In this document: positions 55,057-61,677 of the stretch, piece by piece
Layout: every line of letters starts with the position of its first letter
Numbering within the stretch: position 1 is the first letter of the stretch
NCBI RefSeq assembly: GCF_023805255.1
Contig: NZ_JAMSCK010000002.1
Coordinates: forward strand, 186,001-250,000
Origin: Gramella jeungdoensis
GTDB lineage: Bacteria > Bacteroidota > Bacteroidia > Flavobacteriales > Flavobacteriaceae
Reading direction: 5' to 3'
DNA: 64,000 bases
The notes under the pieces: generated by a model
Database searches by the model: none
Told to the model about the DNA's origin: nothing
What the model saw: the letters and a program-made list of their open reading frames with translations, nothing else
Position numbers and translations under genes: made by a program

Positions 55057-55956
55057 ATGCAAGGATTTAAAACGGTTAATATGAAAGATCATATCGAACC
55101 ACCAGGATTAGAAAACCTTAAAGTAACCTATGATTTTGGGCTTCATAAAGTCAACGATCACACTATTCCATATTGCCTTTTGGATATAAAATTTTCTGGC
55201 AAGGTCGTTACTCCATTCCCAAGGATAGGTCATCTTGTGGTGAATTTCTATTGTGGGGAGACCTATAAAAACAAATTTCTTAATTATTCAATGTCTCGGG
55301 CTGGCTCCAATAGATTGTATATTGCCGGTTTATTCACAGAAGGTTCGCTTCTTATAGAACAGGAAGGTGATTGTAAAGGATACGCCATTAGAATGCATCC
55401 TGTGATAGGTTATTATTTTCTCAGGATCCCCATGTGGGAGATTACAAACAGGCAGATAGAGATCACCGGTATTTTAAATGGTAGCATGTGTAGGGATCTT
55501 AGAAGTGCACAAAGAAATGAAAGGATCGACACTTTGGAGCATCAGATTCTCGATGAATTTCTAGGGCATTACCTTCCCGAAAAAAAGATGTATATGAATG
55601 ACCCGATTTATCATGCAGTCAATAAAATAATTCAGTGTAATGGAATTGTTAAAATAAAAGATCTTGCCCGGGAGTATTGTATGAGCCACCGTAATTTCAA
55701 CAGGAATTTCCTTTTAAAGGTCGGGATTTCAGCGCAAGCATACGCGAAGATATGGCAGATGGAAAATGCCATTAAGCTTATTATGCAAAACCCCGAAGCC
55801 AGTTTGACTGAAATAGCTTTTCGGGCCGGTTATTACGACGTTTCTCACCTGGCTCACGATTTTAAGGAGAAAACAGGAGCTTTGCCCACTTCTTTTAGAA
55901 GGAATGACAATTCGCTAATAGAAACCTATCTCACTGCCGAAAGTAAAAATCAATAA
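55057..55956 (+). CDS. AraC-family transcriptional regulator
   Basis: A 299-residue regulator. The C-terminal 100 residues hold two helix-turn-helix motifs (VKIKDLAREYCMSHRNFNRNFLLKVGISAQAYAKIWQMENAIKLI; SLTEIAFRAGYYDVSHLAHDFKEKTGALPTSFRR). The N-terminal 190 residues (PRIGHLVVNFYCGETYKNKFLNYSMSRAGSNRLYIAGLFTEGSLL) are a ligand-sensing domain of the type common in Bacteroidota AraC proteins; its ligand is unknown. An ATG at 55081 is an alternative start. The targets may include adjacent genes. Confidence 0.88.
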   Translation: MQGFKTVNMKDHIEPPGLENLKVTYDFGLHKVNDHTIPYCLLDIKFSGKVVTPFPRIGHLVVNFYCGETYKNKFLNYSMSRAGSNRLYIAGLFTEGSLLIEQEGDCKGYAIRMHPVIGYYFLRIPMWEITNRQIEITGILNGSMCRDLRSAQRNERIDTLEHQILDEFLGHYLPEKKMYMNDPIYHAVNKIIQCNGIVKIKDLAREYCMSHRNFNRNFLLKVGISAQAYAKIWQMENAIKLIMQNPEASLTEIAFRAGYYDVSHLAHDFKEKTGALPTSFRRNDNSLIETYLTAESKNQ

Positions 55957-56130
55957 TGGCGAATTCTTACAGGGATAGATTTTTAACATAATTGTAAATT
56001 AACCCTTCAATTTTTCGATAAGGCAAAAAACTTATTAAAGCTTATCAAAAAACGTTCGGTAATTAGTCATCAGTAGGGTGTGAATCTGTAATGAACGTCA
56101 GCAAGCACTTTAATTTTAAACTTTTATGAT

Positions 56131-56188
56131 AACCTTAATGATCTATGGGTATCCGAGTGGAGGGATCGGATAGTCAGTCATTAAGGTT
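56131..56188 (+). ncRNA. Long hairpin, candidate structured RNA or 3' UTR element
   Basis: AACCTTAATGA (56131-56141) pairs perfectly with TCATTAAGGTT (56178-56188). Inside, TATCCG (56150-56155) pairs with CGGATA (56167-56172), with a purine-rich loop AGTGGAGGGAT. The unpaired stretches between the two stems form an internal loop. A terminator-like hairpin follows 98 bases on. It could be a non-coding RNA, the AraC gene's 3' UTR or a cis-regulatory leader. Confidence 0.4.
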
Positions 56189-56285
56189 GTTATTTATTTA
56201 ATTAAAGCGTCATTATTTTTCTAAGCTCTGTTTAGATGTGATTGATCCCTGTTTATAAGAAAAGCTATTCATTAGGATTTTAAAG

Positions 56286-56310
56286 AAATACCGGATTTCA
56301 GGTATTTTTT
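56286..56310 (+). terminator. Terminator-like hairpin
   Basis: AAATACC (56286-56292), 8-nt loop, GGTATTT (56301-56307) followed by further T residues. It would end a transcript coming from the AraC gene or from the hairpin region upstream. Confidence 0.5.
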
Positions 56311-56408
56311 AATAATTAGATAATTAAGTAATTAAAACCTTTACTTTCCCATTTCTTCCGGGCTGATTTCTTATTGCTCTGGTAATTAATCAACCAAAAT
56401 TTTATATT

Positions 56409-56984
56409 ATGAAATCAAAAAAAATTAAGCCGTTTTCCCTTATGGGGATTTCTAGAAATGCCCTGAACTTTACCCTTTTTATTGTATTTCTCGCATCGGT
56501 TCTTATTTCCTGTTCAAAGGAAAATCTGGATACTTCGCTGCAGGATGTAGAATCGGCCGATTTGAAAATTGGTGTTGAACTAGAAACTACCCAGGAGCAA
56601 CTTGACCGACTTACACAAAAAATGCGTCGTTTTCACAATATTCAGGTAGCCATGGCCCAGGGCTGGGATTTTGATCTTACAGGCAATATTCCCAATATGG
56701 GGCATCATTATGTCAATGAGGATCTACTCGATGGAACTTTTGAGCTTTTGAAACCTGAAGCACTTTTATACATTGAAGATGAAAATGACAACTGGATGTT
56801 TGTTGGTGTGGAGTATCTCGTTCTAATGGAGGAAATGGAAGATCCATCTACTCCTCCTGAAGGATTTATAGGGGACGAAGATGAATGGACCATCGTAGGA
56901 CCATTCTGGACTTTACATGCCTGGGTTGGTGTTGAAAATCCGGATGGTGTTTTTAATCCGACCAATTCTAATGTTCCAGAATAA
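56409..56984 (+). CDS. Lipoprotein of unknown function, 191 residues
   Basis: A lipoprotein signal ends in FLASVLISCSKENL (Cys at about residue 36). The mature protein has a helical part (TTQEQLDRLTQKMRRFHNIQVAMAQGW) and a conserved-looking core, PNMGHHYVNEDLLDGTFELLKPEALLYI, VGVEYLVLMEE and WTLHAWVGVENPDGVFNPTNSNVPE. Such cores occur in secreted bacterial proteins without known function. His/His and His-Ala-Trp positions suggest possible metal binding, which is inference. A strong terminator follows. Confidence 0.75.
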   Translation: MKSKKIKPFSLMGISRNALNFTLFIVFLASVLISCSKENLDTSLQDVESADLKIGVELETTQEQLDRLTQKMRRFHNIQVAMAQGWDFDLTGNIPNMGHHYVNEDLLDGTFELLKPEALLYIEDENDNWMFVGVEYLVLMEEMEDPSTPPEGFIGDEDEWTIVGPFWTLHAWVGVENPDGVFNPTNSNVPE

Positions 56985-57042
56985 GTTTTGGAAAGGTTAA
57001 GCTTAGTGTTGAGGAAATCAATAGGTACTATATGAACCTGAT

Positions 57043-57072
57043 AAAAGCCGAAGCTCCAAGTTTCGGCTTTTT
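57043..57072 (+). terminator. Terminator after the lipoprotein gene
   Basis: AAAAGCCGAA (57043-57052), 9-nt loop, TTCGGCTTTT (57062-57071). Confidence 0.85.
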
Positions 57073-57201
57073 AATACAAAATATTCCTGGGTAATTTCTA
57101 AACTGAAATTGTCTTAAAAAAACTGATTTACTTGTAAATGGTTGAATTTCAGATTTTTGTTTAAATTTAATCGTAATTAACCAACCAAAAATTTATTTAT
57201 T

Positions 57202-57585
57202 ATGAAAAGTTTACAAGCATTAATTCTGGTCCTGCTATTTTGCGTTCAGTTTGGAATGGCTCAGGAGAAAAAGTCAAAAGATCACGAAGGCGATAAGGCA
57301 TTAACCACCTATGTAATTGAACGGGAGATTCCTGATATAGGAGAATCAACACCGGCTGACCTTACAGGGATTTCTCAGAAATCCTGTAGTGTCCTGAAAG
57401 AAATGGATGCAGATAAAATTCAATGGATTCACAGTTATGTTGCTGAAAATAAGATCTATTGTATTTATAAGGCAGAAAATGAAGATTTACTGAGAGAACA
57501 TGCCAGTAAAGGAGGATTTCCAATAAATTCGATAAGCGTTGTTTCTGATGTAATAAGCCCTAAAACGGCTGAAGGTCAGAAATGA
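57202..57585 (+). CDS. DUF4242 (nickel-binding-protein-like) secreted protein
   Basis: A 127-residue protein with a signal peptide (1-21, ending GMAQ). A ferredoxin-like DUF4242 domain spans residues 33-115: YVIEREIPDIGESTPADLTGISQKSCSVLKEMDADKIQWIHSYVAENKIYCIYKAENEDLLREHA. Relatives such as SCO4226 bind nickel; whether this one does is unknown. Its leader shares an AATTAAnCAACCAAAA segment with the lipoprotein gene before it, and a TTG-N17-GATTTTTG promoter-like pair lies at 57132-57159. Confidence 0.82.
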   Translation: MKSLQALILVLLFCVQFGMAQEKKSKDHEGDKALTTYVIEREIPDIGESTPADLTGISQKSCSVLKEMDADKIQWIHSYVAENKIYCIYKAENEDLLREHASKGGFPINSISVVSDVISPKTAEGQK

Positions 57586-57606
57586 TCAATATATTGATCG
57601 GTAGAG

Positions 57607-57634
57607 AGCCCTGTTTATCAGACAGGGCTTTTTT
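57607..57634 (+). terminator. Terminator after the DUF4242 gene
   Basis: AGCCCTGT (57607-57614), 7-nt loop, ACAGGGCT (57622-57629), then five T. Confidence 0.9.
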
Positions 57635-57737
57635 ATTTCTCTGAAATTATCTCGAACATTAAATTTTATTAGTATCAGCTTTTATACTTTTACAATTCAT
57701 CTGGGTAGAAGTGAAGCCCTAATGTAAGTCTAATTTT

Positions 57738-58661
57738 ATGGATCTTAAGCGAAAGCATTCTGAACTTATAAAATCTGAGGCTAAACGCCTGGGCTTTCTT
57801 TCCTGTGGGATTTCCAAAGCTGAATTTATGGAGGAAGAGGCACCACGGCTGGAAAACTGGCTCGAGCAGAATATGCATGGAGAAATGCGTTATATGGAAA
57901 ACTACTTCGATAAACGTCTCGATCCAACGAAACTAGTCCCGGGCTCCAGGAGTGTGATCTCTCTTTTGCTTAATTATTATCCTCGTGAATTCCAGAATAA
58001 GGATTCTTATAAGATCAGTAAGTACGCTTACGGCCGGGATTATCATTTTGTGATTAAAGACAAATTGAAGCAATTGCTGGCTTCTCTTCAGGAAGAAATC
58101 GGCGATTTTCATGGTCGTGCTTTTGTAGATTCTGCCCCGGTTCTCGATAAGGCCTGGGCGGCTAAAAGCGGATTGGGATGGATTGGCAAGCATTCAAATC
58201 TGCTTTCTAAGAAAACGGGCTCGTTTTATTTTATAGCGGAATTAATCGTGGATCTGGAACTTGAATACGATACCCCGGTTACCGATCACTGCGGTAGCTG
58301 TACTGCTTGCATCGATGCCTGCCCAACAAATGCTATTGTTGAGCCTTATAAGGTTGATGGGAGCAAATGCATCTCCTATTTTACGATAGAATTAAAGGAT
58401 GAACTGCCTTTGTCTTACAAAGATCAGTTTGAGGACTGGATGTTTGGTTGTGATATTTGCCAGGATGTTTGTCCCTGGAATCGTTTTTCAAAGCCACACA
58501 ATGAGCCTTTATTTGACCCGCATCCACATCTTTTAGATTATGAAAAAAAGGACTGGGAAGAGATCACCAGGGAAACTTTTAATGAAATATTCAGAAAATC
58601 TGCCGTTAAAAGAACCAAATTTGAAGGCCTGAAAAGAAATATCAGCTTTTTAAAGGAATAG
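57738..58661 (+). CDS. queG: Epoxyqueuosine reductase
   Basis: A 307-residue cobalamin- and iron-sulfur-dependent enzyme that makes the last step to queuosine in tRNA. The N-terminal part has [44 protein letters not shown]. The two 4Fe-4S sites lie in [34 protein letters not shown] and [11 protein letters not shown]. The C-terminal HEAT-like region of longer QueG proteins is missing, as is normal in many Bacteroidota. Confidence 0.94.
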   Translation: MDLKRKHSELIKSEAKRLGFLSCGISKAEFMEEEAPRLENWLEQNMHGEMRYMENYFDKRLDPTKLVPGSRSVISLLLNYYPREFQNKDSYKISKYAYGRDYHFVIKDKLKQLLASLQEEIGDFHGRAFVDSAPVLDKAWAAKSGLGWIGKHSNLLSKKTGSFYFIAELIVDLELEYDTPVTDHCGSCTACIDACPTNAIVEPYKVDGSKCISYFTIELKDELPLSYKDQFEDWMFGCDICQDVCPWNRFSKPHNEPLFDPHPHLLDYEKKDWEEITRETFNEIFRKSAVKRTKFEGLKRNISFLKE

Positions 58662-58685
58662 ATTTCTATTTAACTTCAGCCTTAC

Positions 58686-58693
58686 TACCTTTG
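58686..58693 (+). promoter_or_regulatory. Predicted -7 box for maeB
   Basis: TACCTTTG matches TAnnTTTG, 24 bases before the maeB ATG. Confidence 0.5.
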
Positions 58694-58716
58694 TTAGTCA
58701 GCCAAACAATTGAATT

Positions 58717-61005
58717 ATGAGTAATACTTCCAGAAAGAGAAGAGAGGCTTTGGTTTACCACGCTAAACCGAAACCAGGAAAGATCCAGATAGTACCCACC
58801 AAGAAATATGCAACCCAAAGAGATCTCTCCCTGGCATATTCCCCAGGAGTGGCAGAACCATGTCTGGAGATCGAAAAGGATAAGGAGAATGCCTATAAAT
58901 ATACAACCAAGGGAAATCTTGTAGCGGTAATTTCCAATGGTACTGCGGTACTTGGATTAGGTGATATTGGACCCGAGGCTTCCAAGCCCGTAATGGAAGG
59001 GAAAGGTCTTTTGTTTAAAATATTCGCGGATATCGATGTTTTTGATATCGAGGTAGATACAAAGGATGTTGACAAATTCATAGAGACCGTTAAAAATATC
59101 GCACCGACCTTTGGAGGTATCAACCTTGAAGATATTAAAGCTCCCGAGGCTTTCGAGATCGAACAGCGATTAAAGGCTGAGCTGGATATTCCGGTGATGC
59201 ATGACGACCAGCATGGTACAGCGATAATTTCTGCTGCTGCCTTACTTAATGCGCTGGAACTGGCAAAAAAGAAGATTGAAAAAGTGAAGATCGTGGTCAG
59301 TGGTGCAGGTGCAGCAGCTGTCTCCTGTACAAAGTTGTATAAGGCTTTTGGCGCGAAGGCTGAGAATATCGTGATGCTCGATAGTAAAGGAGTGATTCGT
59401 AAAGACAGGGATAATCTTTCAGAAGAAAAAGCTGAATTCGCCACGGCCCGAAAAATAGATACCCTGGAAGAGGCTATGAAGAATGCCGATGTCTTCGTGG
59501 GACTTTCTATTGCCAACATCGTTTCCCCAGAGATGCTGAAAAGCATGTCTAAAAGACCTATTGTTTTTGCCATGGCCAATCCAAACCCGGAGATAGATTA
59601 TGACCTGGCTATGAAAACCAGGAAAGATATCATCATGGCTACGGGCCGAAGTGACCATCCTAACCAGGTGAATAATGTACTTGGTTTTCCGTTCATATTC
59701 CGCGGAGCTTTAGATGTACGCGCCACTAAGATAAATGAAGAGATGAAAATGGCTGCGGTAGAGGCTTTGGCAGAGCTTGCCAAAGAGGCCGTTCCGGAAC
59801 AAGTGAATATAGCTTATGGCGAGACCCGCCTTAATTTTGGACCTGATTATATCATACCAAAACCTTTTGACCCAAGGCTAATAGCTAAAGTACCGCCGGC
59901 AGTGGCTAAAGCAGCTATGGAGAGTGGGGTGGCACGTCAGGATATTCAGGACTGGGATAAGTATGAAGAGGAGCTTCTCGAAAGAATGGGTAACGACAAT
60001 AAGATCACCCGTTTGCTAATAAACCGTGCCAAGACCAATCCAAAAAGAATTGTATTTGCTGAAGCCGATCATCTGGATGTTCTTAAGGCAGCCCAGATCG
60101 TAAGGGATGAGGGGATAGGTATTCCTATCCTTCTGGGTAGAAGAGAAGTGATAAAGGAACTGATGGCCGAGATCGATTTTGAAGAAGATGGCATTTCAAT
60201 CATAGATTCAAAATCTGATGAGGAAGAGGAACATCGAAAACTTTATGCTCATAAATACTGGCAAACCCGACACAGAAACGGGGTGACGAAATACGATGCC
60301 GAGAAACTGATGCGGGAGCGCAACTATTTCGCAGCTATGATGGTTAATGAAGGTGATGCCGATGCACTTCTTTCTGGCTACTCCAGGGCTTATCCTACGG
60401 TTGTGAAACCAATGCTGGAGCTTATCGGGATGGCAAAAGGCGTATCACGAGTAGCGGCTACCAACGTGATGAACACCTCACGTGGACCTTTATTTATTAG
60501 TGATACCTCGATAAATATTGATCCTCCGGCGAAGGATCTTGCAAAGATCGCTCAAATGACGGCCCGTACCGTTCAGCTATTCGGCATGGAGCCTGTGATC
60601 GCTATGATTTCCTATGCGAACTTCGGATCTTCAAAAGATCCGAAAGCCAAAAAAGTGAAGGAAGCCGTGGCGTATTTACATAGATTCCATCCGGAATTGA
60701 AGGTGGACGGGGAACTTCAGACAGATTTTGCATTGAACCGTGAGATGCTTCAAAGCAAATTTCCATTTTCAAAACTGGCTGGTAAAAAAGTGAACACCCT
60801 TATTTATCCAGATCTTGATTCGGCAAATAGCACCTACAAACTCATCAAGGAATTAAATAATGTAGATTCCATAGGACCTATTATGATGGGGATGAAAAGG
60901 CCCGTGCATATTTTACAGCTTGGAGCCAGTGTGGAAGAAATGGTGAATATGGCTGCTGTGGCTGTGGTGGATGCTCAGGAAAAGGAGAAAAGAATGAAAA
61001 AATAG
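58717..61005 (+). CDS. maeB: NADP-dependent malic enzyme, malic/phosphotransacetylase fusion type
   Basis: A 762-residue enzyme converting malate to pyruvate and CO2 with reduction of NADP. Residues 1-425 hold the malic domain (AYSPGVAEPCLEI; NGTAVLGLGDIGPEASKPVMEGKGLLFK; VMHDDQHGTAIISAAALLNAL) and the Rossmann NAD domain (VVSGAGAAAVSCTKLYKAFG). Residues 430-762 resemble phosphotransacetylase, which in MaeB enzymes is regulatory and not catalytic. The neighbourhood maeB-ruvA-sprA is common in Flavobacteriaceae. Confidence 0.95.
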   Translation: MSNTSRKRREALVYHAKPKPGKIQIVPTKKYATQRDLSLAYSPGVAEPCLEIEKDKENAYKYTTKGNLVAVISNGTAVLGLGDIGPEASKPVMEGKGLLFKIFADIDVFDIEVDTKDVDKFIETVKNIAPTFGGINLEDIKAPEAFEIEQRLKAELDIPVMHDDQHGTAIISAAALLNALELAKKKIEKVKIVVSGAGAAAVSCTKLYKAFGAKAENIVMLDSKGVIRKDRDNLSEEKAEFATARKIDTLEEAMKNADVFVGLSIANIVSPEMLKSMSKRPIVFAMANPNPEIDYDLAMKTRKDIIMATGRSDHPNQVNNVLGFPFIFRGALDVRATKINEEMKMAAVEALAELAKEAVPEQVNIAYGETRLNFGPDYIIPKPFDPRLIAKVPPAVAKAAMESGVARQDIQDWDKYEEELLERMGNDNKITRLLINRAKTNPKRIVFAEADHLDVLKAAQIVRDEGIGIPILLGRREVIKELMAEIDFEEDGISIIDSKSDEEEEHRKLYAHKYWQTRHRNGVTKYDAEKLMRERNYFAAMMVNEGDADALLSGYSRAYPTVVKPMLELIGMAKGVSRVAATNVMNTSRGPLFISDTSINIDPPAKDLAKIAQMTARTVQLFGMEPVIAMISYANFGSSKDPKAKKVKEAVAYLHRFHPELKVDGELQTDFALNREMLQSKFPFSKLAGKKVNTLIYPDLDSANSTYKLIKELNNVDSIGPIMMGMKRPVHILQLGASVEEMVNMAAVAVVDAQEKEKRMKK

Positions 61006-61022
61006 GCCTGATGGCAGAATTA

Positions 61023-61052
61023 AAAGGCCGGGAGCTCATTTCGGCCTTTGGT
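61023..61052 (+). terminator. Terminator after maeB
   Basis: AAAGGCCG (61023-61030), 11-nt loop, CGGCCTTT (61042-61049). A T-rich tail is interrupted by GG. Confidence 0.65.
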
Positions 61053-61061
61053 TTATTTTAC

Positions 61062-61069
61062 TACATTTG
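61062..61069 (+). promoter_or_regulatory. Predicted -7 box for ruvA-sprA
   Basis: TACATTTG matches TAnnTTTG, 22 bases before the ruvA ATG and just downstream of the maeB terminator. Confidence 0.5.
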
Positions 61070-61090
61070 AATTGAACACAAGTTTTTTTC

Positions 61091-61672
61091 ATGATTCATC
61101 ATCTTAAGGGGCAATTAATTGAAAAAAATCCAACTTATGTTGTTATAGATTGCAATGGAGTTGGATACTTAGTAAATATTTCACTTCATACTTATTCGCT
61201 AATTCCAGATTCTGAAGCCATTAGTTTATATACTTATCTTCAGGTAAAGGAAGATGCACATACTTTATATGGTTTTGCTGAAAAGTCTGAAAGGGAAATA
61301 TTCAAATTACTCATTTCCGTTTCTGGAGTTGGTACCAGCACAGCCCGCACCATGCTTTCTTCACTTCATCCGAAAGAGGTGTCTGAAGCTATCGCTACGG
61401 GAGATGTGCCTACCATTCAAAGCGTAAAAGGAATTGGAGCAAAAACTGCTCAGAGGGTGATTTTAGACCTCAAGGATAAAGTTCTGAAAGTGCTTGGAGA
61501 CGATGAAGTTTTCGTGTCTCAAAACAATACTAACAAAGAAGAAGCGTTATCAGCTTTAGAGATCTTAGGTTATAACCGGCGCCAGGCAGGCAAGGTTGTA
61601 GACAAGATCCTTAAAGAGGATCCCGAATCTACCGTAGAATCTATTATAAAACTGGCTCTTAAAAAGCTGTAA
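61091..61672 (+). CDS. ruvA: Holliday junction DNA-binding protein RuvA
   Basis: A 193-residue protein with the OB fold (1-62, MIHHLKGQLIEKNPTYVVIDCNGVGYLVNISLHT), helix-hairpin-helix domain (about 65-140, LLISVSGVGTSTARTMLSSL; VKGIGAKTAQRVILDLKDK) and C-terminal three-helix domain (EALSALEILGYNRRQAGKVVDKIL), which contacts RuvB. Its partner ruvB is 7.6 kb upstream, not in the same operon. sprA begins five bases after the stop. Confidence 0.96.
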   Translation: MIHHLKGQLIEKNPTYVVIDCNGVGYLVNISLHTYSLIPDSEAISLYTYLQVKEDAHTLYGFAEKSEREIFKLLISVSGVGTSTARTMLSSLHPKEVSEAIATGDVPTIQSVKGIGAKTAQRVILDLKDKVLKVLGDDEVFVSQNNTNKEEALSALEILGYNRRQAGKVVDKILKEDPESTVESIIKLALKKL

Positions 61673-61677
61673 GTAAA

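Larger units (their letters stand above)
55957..56408. other. Intergenic region with structured elements, no gene
   Basis: This 452-base stretch has no credible coding frame. It holds a long hairpin (56131-56188), a small terminator-like hairpin (56286-56310) and, at the end, the AT-rich leader of the lipoprotein gene. Confidence 0.75.

Noticed and set aside
58893-59579. 228-codon minus-strand frame inside maeB
   Set aside because: Antisense shadow of strongly conserved malic enzyme sequence; composition (Ser/Ala/Ile-rich) is not protein-like.
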